From assembly GCA_030150265.1 (NCBI GenBank), contig JASLGG010000040.1:32697-96696 (forward strand): a stretch of 64,000 nt of DNA, written 5' to 3'. Shown piece after piece: positions 36,209-44,290 of the stretch. How positions within the stretch are numbered: position 1 is the first letter of the stretch; each line of letters opens with the position of its first letter. Position numbers and translations under genes: made by a program. This DNA comes from Protaetiibacter sp. (GTDB taxonomy: Bacteria > Actinomycetota > Actinomycetes > Actinomycetales > Microbacteriaceae). Under the pieces are notes generated by a model that saw only the letters and a program-made list of their open reading frames with translations, was not told the DNA's origin and did not search any database.

Positions 36209-36238
36209 TTGTACAGCTTTGTACAGCTTTGTTCACAA
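36209..36238 (+). promoter_or_regulatory. Three tandem 10-bp repeats, likely GntR operator
   Basis: TTGTACAGCT is present twice without a gap, then TTGTTCACAA. The GT-AC core fits GntR-family sites, and the array sits at the predicted transcription start, ideal for repression by the GntR/HutC-type protein encoded at 37869. Confidence 0.6.
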
Positions 36239-36250
36239 GGTGGTGAGAGA

Positions 36251-37183
36251 GTGATCGCAGTCGTCGGCGGCTACGGCCAGGGACTCACGATGCGCGTGCC
36301 GCGGAGCCCGGAGGCCGGCGAGACCGTGTCGGGCGGTGTGCTCTCCTCGAGCCACGGCGGCAAGGGATCCAACCAGGCGATCGCCATCCGCAGGCTCGGC
36401 GGGGAGGCTCTCCTGGCGTCGGCGGTCGGCGACGACGAGGCGGGCGCCGCGGGGCGAGGGCTCTGGTCCGCCGAAGGCGTCGTGGACCGCGTGATCACCA
36501 TCCCGGGCACGCGCACGATGGCGGGGTTCATCCTCGTCGAACCGTCCGGGGAGAACCGCATCTGCATCGCGGATGGGGCCCTCGGCGGGATCCGGGCGAC
36601 GCACGTCGAGGAGGCGCTCGTCGAGCTGACGAGCGCCGACACCGTGCTCGTGTCGCTCGAGATCCCCGTGGACGCGGCCGCGGCGGCGCTTGTGGTGGGA
36701 CGCCGCCGCGGTGCGCGGACCATCCTCAACCCCGCTCCCGCGGGCGAGGGGAGTGCGCGACTCGTGGCCTACGCCGATGTGCTCACCCCCAACCGCTCCG
36801 AGCTCGGAGCGCTCGTCGGCCGCTCCGCTCCCGAGACGGAGGACGAGCTCGCCGAGTGCTGCCGGCTCCTCCGCGTCGAGCTCGGCTTCGGCGGGATCCT
36901 CGTCGTGACGCTCGGCGCCGACGGCGTCCTCGTCGACGACGCCGAGGGTCGCAGCCGCATCCCCGGCCTCCCGGTCGACGTCGTCGACACGACGGGGGCC
37001 GGCGACACCTTCTCGGCCGCTCTCGCGGTCCTGCTCGCCGAGGGCGCCGACGTGCGCACCGCCGCCCGCTTCGCGAGCGTCGCGGGCGCCCTCGCCGTGA
37101 CCCGCGCGGAGGTCATCCCCGCGCTTCCCAGCCGTGCCGACGTCGAGAGTCGGCTGACCCCTACCGGAGGAGATCACCCATGA
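36251..37183 (+). CDS. PfkB-family sugar kinase, ribokinase-like
   Basis: A 310-residue carbohydrate kinase of the PfkB/ribokinase fold. The N-terminal signature HGGKGSNQAIAIRRLG and the C-terminal DTTGAGDTFSAALA, with the catalytic Asp and anion hole, are both clear; LNPAPA and TPNRSE are the usual ribokinase motifs. In this locus it probably phosphorylates ribose or deoxyribose freed by the nucleoside hydrolases, giving the substrate for DeoC. The GTG start is preceded by GGTGAGAG. It is the first gene after the promoter and operator array, and overlaps the next gene by four bases. Confidence 0.9.
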   Translation: MIAVVGGYGQGLTMRVPRSPEAGETVSGGVLSSSHGGKGSNQAIAIRRLGGEALLASAVGDDEAGAAGRGLWSAEGVVDRVITIPGTRTMAGFILVEPSGENRICIADGALGGIRATHVEEALVELTSADTVLVSLEIPVDAAAAALVVGRRRGARTILNPAPAGEGSARLVAYADVLTPNRSELGALVGRSAPETEDELAECCRLLRVELGFGGILVVTLGADGVLVDDAEGRSRIPGLPVDVVDTTGAGDTFSAALAVLLAEGADVRTAARFASVAGALAVTRAEVIPALPSRADVESRLTPTGGDHP

Positions 37184-37869
37184 CGTCACCCGACGAGCCG
37201 CAGGGCGACCTGGCCCTCGCCGCGAGGATCCAGCACACCCTCATCGAGGCGGGCGTGACGCGCGACCGCATCGTCGCGCACGCCCAGGAGGCGATCCGCT
37301 ACGGCTTCGCCGCCGCGATGGTGCCGGGTTCATGGGTCGACGTGGTCGCGAGCGAGCTCGACGGCACCGGCATCCCCGTGGCCTCCGCCCTCGACTTCCC
37401 GACGGTCGGCGTCATGAGCTCGCTCGGCAAGGCGCGGGAGGCCGCGGAGCTCGTGCGGCTCGGTGCCGACCAGCTCGACATCGGTGTGCAGATCGGCTGG
37501 CTCAAGTCGGGGGATCACGCCCGGTTCCGCGACGACATCCGCGGCGTGGTCGATGCGGGCGTGCCCGTCAAGGTCATGCTCGAGCTGCCGCTCCTGACCC
37601 CCGCCGAGCGCGAGGCCGCCGTCGAGCTGAGCATCGAGGCCGGTGCGGCCTACCTCAAGAACGCCAGCAGCGGGGCCGTCGAGATCGCCAACCCCGACAG
37701 CATCCGCTTCCTCGTGGAGCGCGCTCCCGAGGGCGTCGGCGTCAAGGCGTCCGGCGGCATCACGAGCGCCGTCCAGGCCCGCGCGCTGCTCGACGCGGGC
37801 GCCCAGCTCCTCGGCACGAGCGCCGGCATCGCGATCATCACCTCCGGGTCGGGCGAACGCAGCTACTGA
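37180..37869 (+). CDS. deoC: Deoxyribose-phosphate aldolase family protein, short type
   Basis: A 229-residue class I aldolase of the DeoC/LacD fold that would cleave 2-deoxyribose-5-phosphate to glyceraldehyde-3-phosphate and acetaldehyde. The Asp in QLDIGV, the Schiff-base Lys in YLKNASSG and the second Lys in VKASGGI align with the three catalytic residues of E. coli DeoC. The usual FIKTSTG is replaced by YLKNASSG, so the exact substrate may differ. It is coupled to the kinase upstream (ATGA) and the regulator downstream (TGATG). A second, longer DeoC lies at 48097. Confidence 0.83.
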   Translation: MTSPDEPQGDLALAARIQHTLIEAGVTRDRIVAHAQEAIRYGFAAAMVPGSWVDVVASELDGTGIPVASALDFPTVGVMSSLGKAREAAELVRLGADQLDIGVQIGWLKSGDHARFRDDIRGVVDAGVPVKVMLELPLLTPAEREAAVELSIEAGAAYLKNASSGAVEIANPDSIRFLVERAPEGVGVKASGGITSAVQARALLDAGAQLLGTSAGIAIITSGSGERSY

Positions 37870-38642
37870 TGGCGACCTTCGAGCTCGGGCGGGACAGCGT
37901 CAGCCGCGACAACGGCGAGGCGCTGCACGTCCAGATCGCGGATGCGATGCGGATGCGCATCGAGACGGGCGAGTGGCCCCCGGGTCACCGTCTGCCGCCC
38001 GAGCCCGCCCTCGCCGAGGAGATCGGGGTGAGCCGGGGCACGCTGCGCCGAGGCCTCGCCGCGCTCCTCGCGGACGGGCTGCTCGCGCAGACCCCGGGTC
38101 GGGGCACCTTCGTCGCGACGCAGAACGCGGTGCCGGCCGCGGCCCAGCGCCTCTCGACGCTCGCCGAGGACATCGTCGGGCAGGGGGCCGAGCTCGAGAC
38201 CGTCGTGCGGGAGGCCGGGTACGTGCGCCCGTCGGCCGAGATCGCACGCAGCCTGCGGCTCGCGCCCGGCGCGGAGGTCTTCCGCCTGGTCCGCGTCCGC
38301 GGCACCTCCGACGGCCCCATCGCGCTCCTGCACAACTACGTCTCGCCCGAGCTCGCTCCCGGCATCGAGCGGCACGACTTCACCCGCGAGACGCTCTTCG
38401 GCATCCTCGAGGGCGTCTACGGGCTCGACATCGCCGGCGCCCGGCGGCGCTTCAGCGCGGTCCTCGCCGAGGGCGAGGCGGCCGCCGCGCTCGGGACCCC
38501 GGAGCCGGCCGCCCTGCAGTACCTCGAGCAGCTGACCTTCCTCGGCGACGGACGCCCCGTCGAGTACTCCGACGTGTGGATCGACAGCCGTCGGCTGCGC
38601 GTCGCCATCCACCTCTCACGACACGACAGGAGCACCTTGTGA
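37869..38642 (+). CDS. GntR-family regulator, HutC subfamily
   Basis: A 257-residue repressor. The N-terminal winged helix-turn-helix (about 18-85) has LPPEPALAEEIGVSRGTLRRGLAALLADGLL and GRGTFVA; the C-terminal UTRA effector domain (about 95-245) has the characteristic HNYVSPELAP and YSDVWIDSRR. It is embedded in the catabolic operon between aldolase and hydrolase, coupled to both by overlaps. It probably represses the operon through the repeats at 36209 and is released by a nucleoside or sugar phosphate; the effector is unknown. Confidence 0.92.
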   Translation: MATFELGRDSVSRDNGEALHVQIADAMRMRIETGEWPPGHRLPPEPALAEEIGVSRGTLRRGLAALLADGLLAQTPGRGTFVATQNAVPAAAQRLSTLAEDIVGQGAELETVVREAGYVRPSAEIARSLRLAPGAEVFRLVRVRGTSDGPIALLHNYVSPELAPGIERHDFTRETLFGILEGVYGLDIAGARRRFSAVLAEGEAAAALGTPEPAALQYLEQLTFLGDGRPVEYSDVWIDSRRLRVAIHLSRHDRSTL

Positions 38643-39601
38643 GCACCACCCCGACCCGCGTCTGGCTCGACTGCGACACCGGGAGCGACGATGCCGTCGC
38701 GATCATGTCGGCGGCCCTGCACCCCGAGCTCGAGCTCGTGGGCGTCAGCTGCGTCAACGGCAACGTGACGCTCGACCACGTCGTCGACAACACGCTGCGC
38801 GTGCTCTCGCACATCGGCGTCGACGTCCCCGTGCACCGTGGCGCCGACCGCCCGATCGTGCGGCCCGACTTCCCGGTGCCCCGTCACATCCTGAACCCCG
38901 AGGGATCCAAGTTCCACAGCGACACCCTGCCGCTGCCGGAGCCGACCCTCGTCGAGTCGCCCGTCGGCGCCGTGCAGGCGATCATCGACGTCTTCATGGC
39001 CGAGGGCGGCGACGAGATCGTGCTCGTGCCGACCGGTCCGCTCACCAACATCGCGCTCGCGCTGTCGAGCGAGCCGCGGCTCGCCGCGCGCATCAAGCGC
39101 CTGGTGCTCATGGGCGGGTCGCGCGGATGGGGCAACGTCAGCGGTTCCGCCGAGTTCAACATCTGGGTCGACCCGGAGGCGGCGGAGGCGGTGCTCTCGG
39201 CCGGCATCCGCGACGTGCTCGTGGTGCCGCTCGACGCGACCCACGACGCGCCGATCTCGGCGGCCGCCTGCGACCGTCTCGAGGCGCTCGGGACCCCCGC
39301 CGGCATCGCCTCGGCGGGCCTCATCCGGCACCGCATCGACGGCTACGACGGCGACCCGACCTCGCGTCCCGACGCCGCACCGGTCCACGACGCGCTCTGC
39401 CTCGCGGCGATCGTGCACCCCGAGGTCATCACCTCGTCCGTCGAGGCGACCGTGAGCGTCGAGACGCGCGGCGAGCTGACGATCGGCGCGACCGTCGTCG
39501 ACGCCCGCCCGTGGCGCACCAGGCGCTCGAATGCGCACTTCGCGCTGCGCGCGGATGAGCAGCTCTTCGCCCGTTTCCTCGCAGATGCGTTCTCGTCTTG
39601 A
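38639..39601 (+). CDS. Inosine-uridine-type nucleoside hydrolase
   Basis: A 320-residue nucleoside N-ribohydrolase. The calcium-binding signature DCDTGSDDA lies at the N terminus, with the NGNV loop, PTGPLTNIALAL, and EFNIWVDPEAA typical of the fold. It splits nucleosides into free base and ribose. The C-terminal His region is represented by PVHDALCLAA. The GTG start has AGGAG upstream and overlaps the gntR stop. A distant paralogue is at 46133. Confidence 0.92.
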   Translation: MSTTPTRVWLDCDTGSDDAVAIMSAALHPELELVGVSCVNGNVTLDHVVDNTLRVLSHIGVDVPVHRGADRPIVRPDFPVPRHILNPEGSKFHSDTLPLPEPTLVESPVGAVQAIIDVFMAEGGDEIVLVPTGPLTNIALALSSEPRLAARIKRLVLMGGSRGWGNVSGSAEFNIWVDPEAAEAVLSAGIRDVLVVPLDATHDAPISAAACDRLEALGTPAGIASAGLIRHRIDGYDGDPTSRPDAAPVHDALCLAAIVHPEVITSSVEATVSVETRGELTIGATVVDARPWRTRRSNAHFALRADEQLFARFLADAFSS

Positions 39602-39764
39602 AGCGCGTCCACCCCTCGGCCACTCTGGCGATCACACCCCTGATCGTTCGAGCTGAACCCCCGCGCGACGCGGATCGCCCCAGAAGGGCATCGCGCAGTT
39701 CGCAGCCGCGTTCGCGGAACACCGGGGCGGCAATGTCGCCGTCCCTTCTCTCACCCTGAAAGGC
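39602..39764 (+). promoter_or_regulatory. 163-bp leader of the ECF transporter genes
   Basis: The gap between the nucleoside hydrolase and the S component is non-coding. It ends with the hairpin at 39724. I see no known riboswitch core. It may hold a promoter or a ligand-responsive leader for the transporter. Confidence 0.35.
39724..39745 (+). terminator. Hairpin in the ECF leader
   Basis: GGGGCGGC pairs with GCCGTCCC (one wobble) around a six-base loop, followed by TTCTCTC. It lies 19 bp before the S-component ATG and could be a terminator or attenuator. Confidence 0.5.
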
Positions 39765-40487
39765 ATGTCCATGTCCAGTGCTGCACCTGTGGCGTCTTCC
39801 CCGAAGAAGAGCCGCTCCCGCTCGAAGATCCCCACCACGCTGATCGTCACGCTCATCCCGGTGTGCGTCGCGCTCAACATCGTGGGCGGTCTCATCGCGC
39901 ACACCCTGAAGCTGCCGGTCTACCTCGACATGATCGGCACCGCCATCTCGGCGATCGTGCTCGGCCCCTGGTGGGGTGCGCTCGTCGGCGTGCTCACCAA
40001 CTGCGGCTCGTCGCTCATCAACGGCCCGACGAGCCTGCCGTTCATGCTCGTGAACGTCGTGGGCGCTCTGCTCTGGGGCTACGGCGTGCGCTCGTGGAAG
40101 CTCGGACGCACCATCCCGCGCTTCTTCCTGCTCAACGTGATCGTCGCGATCGCCTGCACCATCGTGGCCGCCCCGATCATCGTCATCGTCTTCGGCGGCG
40201 CGACCGGCGCCGGCGCCGACGCGCTGACGGGAACCTTCCTCGCCGTCGGGCAGAACCTCGTCGGCTCGGTGCTCTCGTCGAACATCCTCACCTCGCTCGC
40301 GGACAAGATCATCGGCGGCTTCGTGGCCCTCGCGATCATCGAGGCGCTGCCGAAGTCGCTCACCCAGAACGTCGACATCATCAAGGCGACGCCGCTCAAG
40401 GGCATCCTGCTCGCCGTCGCCGGCATCGTCGTCGGCGTGCTCGTGGTGGTCATCTTCCTCGCGATCAACGCGGGCGCTTCCGCCTGA
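39765..40487 (+). CDS. ECF transporter S component, probably nucleoside-specific
   Basis: A 240-residue substrate-binding membrane subunit with a basic N terminus (KKSRSRSK) and six predicted spans. LKLPVYLDMIGTAISAIVLGPWWGALVGVLTN and GPTSLPFMLVNVVGALLWGYGV are typical S-component stretches. Genes for both ATPases and EcfT follow, making a dedicated (group I) transporter. Nucleosides as cargo are inferred from the surrounding hydrolases, phosphorylases and aldolases. The ATG has GAAAGG upstream; a second ATG two codons on is possible. Confidence 0.85.
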   Translation: MSMSSAAPVASSPKKSRSRSKIPTTLIVTLIPVCVALNIVGGLIAHTLKLPVYLDMIGTAISAIVLGPWWGALVGVLTNCGSSLINGPTSLPFMLVNVVGALLWGYGVRSWKLGRTIPRFFLLNVIVAIACTIVAAPIIVIVFGGATGAGADALTGTFLAVGQNLVGSVLSSNILTSLADKIIGGFVALAIIEALPKSLTQNVDIIKATPLKGILLAVAGIVVGVLVVVIFLAINAGASA

Positions 40488-40502
40488 GTCCATCCCCAAG
40501 AA

Positions 40503-40532
40503 CCGGGGGGCGGCATCGCCGCCGCCCCCCGG
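40503..40532 (+). terminator. Perfect hairpin between S component and ATPase genes
   Basis: A perfect 12-bp stem (CCGGGGGGCGGC with its complement) and six-base loop lie 15 bp after the S-component stop and 13 bp before the ATPase start. It may attenuate transcription or protect the upstream mRNA end. Confidence 0.7.
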
Positions 40533-40545
40533 CTGGAGCATCATC

Positions 40546-41409
40546 ATGACTGAACCCATCGTCAGCTTCCGCGGCGTGAGCTACACCTACCCCAGCGGGG
40601 AGGGCCTCGCGCTCGATTCCATCGATCTCGAGATCCAGCCCGGCGAGTACGTCGCCATCCTCGGCCTCAACGGCGCCGGCAAGACCACCCTCGGCCTGTG
40701 CGTCAACGGCGTGGTGCCGACGATGCTCGGCGGCGAGCTCGAGGGCACCGTGACCGTCGCGGGCCTCGACGTCGCCGACTACCCCGTGCGCGAGATGGCC
40801 AAGGTCGTCGGCATGGTCTTCGACAACCCCGAGTTCCAGATGAGCCAGATGTCGGTGGCCGAGGAGGTCGCGCTCGGCCTCGAGAACTCGGGCGTCTCCC
40901 ACGAGGACATGCTGCGCATCATCCCCGAGACCCTCGCGATCGTCGGCCTCTCCGGCTTCGAGGAGCGCTCGCCGCTGGGGCTCTCCGGCGGGCAGCAGCA
41001 GCGCCTCGCGATCGCCTCCGTGCTCGCCATGCAGCCGCAGATCCTGATCATGGACGAGCCCACCTCCAACCTCGACCCCATCGGCAAGCAGGAGGTGTTC
41101 GACATGGCCGCCCGCCTCAACCAGGAGCGCGGCATGACGGTCATCGTCATCGAGCACGAGGTCGAGGTGATGGCCCGCTACGCCGACCGCGTCGTCGTCA
41201 TGGACGGCGGCCGCATCGTCATGAACGGCACCCCCGACGAGATCTTCGCGCGCGTCGACGAGCTCGCCGCGCTCAAGCTGCGCGTCCCCGAGGCGGCCGC
41301 CGTGGCCGCCCGGCTGCGCGAGCGCGGCCTCTGGGACGGCCCCATCCCCACCCGAACCGAACCCGCCATCGAGGCGGTCACCCGACTCCTGGAGGCGCGT
41401 CGTGGCTAA
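40546..41409 (+). CDS. ecfA1: ECF transporter ATPase EcfA
   Basis: A 287-residue cytoplasmic ABC ATPase. Walker A GLNGAGKT (40-47), signature LSGGQQQR, Walker B ILIMDEPTSNLDP and the switch His in IEHEVEV are all intact. The Q-loop reads FDNPEFQM rather than the commoner FQNP. It pairs with the second ATPase encoded next (8-base overlap) to drive conformational toppling of the S component. Normal length for the family. Confidence 0.93.
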   Translation: MTEPIVSFRGVSYTYPSGEGLALDSIDLEIQPGEYVAILGLNGAGKTTLGLCVNGVVPTMLGGELEGTVTVAGLDVADYPVREMAKVVGMVFDNPEFQMSQMSVAEEVALGLENSGVSHEDMLRIIPETLAIVGLSGFEERSPLGLSGGQQQRLAIASVLAMQPQILIMDEPTSNLDPIGKQEVFDMAARLNQERGMTVIVIEHEVEVMARYADRVVVMDGGRIVMNGTPDEIFARVDELAALKLRVPEAAAVAARLRERGLWDGPIPTRTEPAIEAVTRLLEARRG

Positions 41410-42298
41410 GAAGGCCCTCACCCCCCAGCTCATCGACCCGGCGACGGGCCGCAGCCCGTACGCGATCGACGTCGAGAACGCGAGCTTCGTCTATCCGACC
41501 GGCAACGTCGTGGCCCTCAACGGCGTCGACCTCAAGGTCGAGCACGGCGAGATCCTCGGCATCATCGGCCAGAACGGCTCCGGCAAGACGACGCTCACGA
41601 AGCTCTTCAACGGCCTGCTCAAGCCGACCGGCGGATCGGTCGTCGTCGACGGCGTCGTGACGGCCGAGCGCACCGTGCAGCAGATGGCCGCGCACGTCGG
41701 CTACGTGTTCCAGAACCCGAACCACCAGCTCTTCGCGCGCAGCGTCGCCGACGAGCTCCAGTTCGGCCCCCGGAACATCGGCATGCCGGAGGAGGAGATC
41801 GCCGAGCGCGTCGCGCACGCGATCGAGTTCTTCGGCCTCCAGGACGTCGTGGAGGAGCACCCCTACCGGGTGAGCTTCCCGATCCGGAAGCTCGTCGGGA
41901 TCGCGTCGATCGTCGCGATGAAGCCGTCGATCCTCATCCTCGACGAGCCGTCGACGGGACAGGACCACGACACGACCCACATCATCAACTCCCTCATGCG
42001 GCGACTCCGCGACGAGGGCACCACGGTGATCTGCGTCTCGCACGACATGCCGCTGCTCGCGGACGTCGTCGAGCGGGTCATCGTCATGAAGAACACCGAG
42101 ATCATCGCCGACGCGTCGCCGCGCGAGGTCTTCGCGGACAAGGCGCTCATGGCGCGCACCAACCTGCAGGCTCCCCAGGTGACGGAGATCGCCCTGCAGA
42201 CCGTCGTGCCGCTCGGCGACCCCATCGCGCTGACCCCCGACGAGCTCGCCGACGACATCACCGCCCGGCTCGGCGCCGTGCAGCCGGCCGGGAACTGA
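41402..42298 (+). CDS. ecfA2: ECF transporter ATPase EcfA' with degenerate signature
   Basis: A 298-residue ABC ATPase. Walker A GQNGSGKTT (56-64), Q-loop FQNPNHQ, Walker B ILILDEPSTGQD and switch His in CVSHD are intact. The ABC signature, expected as LSGGQ, reads VSFPIRK (157-163), so one of the two composite ATP sites in the heterodimer is probably weak or inactive, as in other asymmetric ABC pairs. The GTG start lies inside the end of the first ATPase gene. Confidence 0.9.
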   Translation: MAKKALTPQLIDPATGRSPYAIDVENASFVYPTGNVVALNGVDLKVEHGEILGIIGQNGSGKTTLTKLFNGLLKPTGGSVVVDGVVTAERTVQQMAAHVGYVFQNPNHQLFARSVADELQFGPRNIGMPEEEIAERVAHAIEFFGLQDVVEEHPYRVSFPIRKLVGIASIVAMKPSILILDEPSTGQDHDTTHIINSLMRRLRDEGTTVICVSHDMPLLADVVERVIVMKNTEIIADASPREVFADKALMARTNLQAPQVTEIALQTVVPLGDPIALTPDELADDITARLGAVQPAGN

Positions 42299-42309
42299 GG
42301 AGAACGACC

Positions 42310-43203
42310 ATGTCCATGCAAGGAGCACTCCCCATCGCGATGATCGCGGGCAACTCCGTGATCCACCGCATCCACCCGCTCGTGAAGATCATCTGGGTGG
42401 TCGGCTACGTCGTGCTCGCGTTCTCGACGCAGAACACGATCATCCTGTACACGATGGCCGCGCTCGCGTTCCTGTTCGCGGTGCTCGGCGGCGTCGTGCT
42501 GCCGCTGCTCAAGGCGCTCATCATCATCGTGCCGACCGGCGCGTCGCTGCTGGCGCTGCAGATCATCGCCCCCGCGGCCGAGAAGCCGTGGACCGAGATC
42601 GGCCACATCGGCCCGCTCGTGCTCTACGGCGACGGCCTGTACTACGGCTTCGTGCTGCTCGGGCGCATCCTGTGCTGCCTCATCCTCGCGCTCGTGATGG
42701 TCATGACGACCCACCCGAGCGACCTCTTCACGACCTTCGCGCGCCTCAAGGTGCCCTACACCTTCAACTTCATGCTCGCCATGACGCTGCAGCTCATCCC
42801 CGTCTTCCAGCGCGAGGTCGGCATCATCATGAGCGCGCAGAAGTCGCGAGGCATGAAGGGCAGCGGATTCGCGGCGGTGCTGCCGAGCTTCGTGCCGGTC
42901 TTCGTGGGCGCCATCGAACGGGTGCAGCAGCTCTCGATCTCGCTCGAGTCGCGCGGCTTCGGCTCCGACGGCGCGAAGACCAGCTACCGCCAGGTGCACG
43001 GCCGCCCGATCGACTGGGTGTTCGGCATCGTCGGCGCGGCCGGCATCGCGACGCTCGTGACGCTGTCGTTCATGCACGGCTTCTGGAGCCTCGCGCACCA
43101 GGTGCACTTCGACCCCGGGTTCGTCTTCGTCACCTTCATCGTGGCGGCGACCCTCTTCCTCGGGATGATCGCCACGGCGCTCGTCCTCTCCCTCAAGCGC
43201 TGA
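42310..43203 (+). CDS. ecfT: ECF transporter transmembrane subunit EcfT
   Basis: A 297-residue scaffold membrane protein. About six spans are predicted, and the two coupling helices carry the Arg-Gly motifs AQKSRGMK and SLESRGFG that dock onto the two ATPases. VKIIWVVGYVVLAFS near the N terminus is also typical. It starts 11 bp after the second ATPase stop with GAGGAGAACG upstream. Together with the S component and ATPases this is a full ECF importer. Confidence 0.92.
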   Translation: MSMQGALPIAMIAGNSVIHRIHPLVKIIWVVGYVVLAFSTQNTIILYTMAALAFLFAVLGGVVLPLLKALIIIVPTGASLLALQIIAPAAEKPWTEIGHIGPLVLYGDGLYYGFVLLGRILCCLILALVMVMTTHPSDLFTTFARLKVPYTFNFMLAMTLQLIPVFQREVGIIMSAQKSRGMKGSGFAAVLPSFVPVFVGAIERVQQLSISLESRGFGSDGAKTSYRQVHGRPIDWVFGIVGAAGIATLVTLSFMHGFWSLAHQVHFDPGFVFVTFIVAATLFLGMIATALVLSLKR

Positions 43204-43247
43204 TCGCCCCGCGACGCGCACCAGACACAACGAAAGGCACGCACGAC

Positions 43248-44024
43248 ATGTCGATGAACAGCGAGCGTCAGCATCACATCCAGGTGGCGGCGGGGGAGGT
43301 GGGGCGCTATGTGCTGCTCCCCGGCGACCCGGGGCGCTCGGAGCCCATCGCCCGGCTCTTCGACGAGCCGCGGCTGGTGGCGAAGAACCGCGAGTACGAG
43401 ACGTGGACGGGGTTCCTCGACGGCGAGATGGTGTCGGTCACCTCGACGGGCATCGGGTGCCCGTCGGCGGCGATCGCGATGGAGGAGCTCGCGAAGGTGG
43501 GGGCTGACACCTTCATCCGCGTCGGCACCTCCGGATCGATGCAGCACTGGATCCAGCCCGGCGACCTCGGCGTCATCAACGCGGCGATCCGCGACGAGGG
43601 CACGAGCTCGCACTACCTGCCGATGGAGTTCCCCGCCGTCGCCGACATCGACGTCACGCGCGCGCTCGCCATCGGCGCGCGCTCGGCGGGCAAGACGGTG
43701 CACATCGGCGTCAGCCAGTCGAAGGACTCCTTCTACGGCCAGCACGAGCCGGGACGGATGCCGGTGGCCAAGCGCCTGCAGGACCGCTGGGCCGCCTGGA
43801 TGGCGGGCGGCGCGATCTGCTCCGAGATGGAGGCGGCCGCGCTCTACATCGTCGCGGCCACGCTCGGCGTGCGGGCGGGAGGGATCATGATGATCCTCGG
43901 CAACCCCGACATGCGTCCGATGACGCCGGAGGAGGAGGCCCGCGGCTCGATGGACAACTTCCTGCCCGCGGCGGTCGCCGGCCTCCGCGAGCTCATCGCC
44001 CAGGACCGGGCGGTCGCGGCGTGA
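43248..44024 (+). CDS. Uridine phosphorylase-family nucleoside phosphorylase, copy 1
   Basis: A 258-residue enzyme of the NP-I family that converts a nucleoside and phosphate to base and (deoxy)ribose-1-phosphate. VLLPGDPGR (phosphate site), VGTSGSMQ, and CSEMEAAALY (ribose-binding Glu-Met-Glu) are the hallmark motifs. The active form is expected to be hexameric. GAAAGG precedes the ATG at 43248. It overlaps copy 2 by four bases; the first half is nearly identical in DNA to it. Confidence 0.92.
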   Translation: MSMNSERQHHIQVAAGEVGRYVLLPGDPGRSEPIARLFDEPRLVAKNREYETWTGFLDGEMVSVTSTGIGCPSAAIAMEELAKVGADTFIRVGTSGSMQHWIQPGDLGVINAAIRDEGTSSHYLPMEFPAVADIDVTRALAIGARSAGKTVHIGVSQSKDSFYGQHEPGRMPVAKRLQDRWAAWMAGGAICSEMEAAALYIVAATLGVRAGGIMMILGNPDMRPMTPEEEARGSMDNFLPAAVAGLRELIAQDRAVAA

Positions 44025-44290
44025 CGATCGAGCGGGTGCTCAGCACCGAGCGTCAGCATCACATCCAGGTGGCGGCCGGGGAGGTGGGGCGCTATGTGCT
44101 GCTCCCCGGCGACCCGGGACGGTGCGAGCCGATCGCGCGCCTGTTCGACGAGCCGCGGCTGGTGGCGAAGAACCGCGAGTACGAGACCTGGACCGGCTAC
44201 CTCGACGGCGAGGCGGTGTCGGTCACCTCGACGGGCATCGGATGCCCCTCCGCCGCCATCGCGATGGAGGAGCTCGTGAAGGTGGGGGCC
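43260..44290 (+). repeat. Tandem duplication with near-identical DNA blocks
   Basis: About 71 bases from 43263 (GAGCGTCAGCATC...) recur from 44048 with one difference, and about 40 bases from 43364 recur near 44150. The blocks are about 785 bp apart, the length of one gene, marking duplication of the phosphorylase gene. Confidence 0.85.

Noticed and set aside
39602..39764. Known riboswitch before the ECF S component
   Set aside because: I could not match thiamine, cobalamin, purine, preQ1 or FMN cores; only a simple hairpin is visible.
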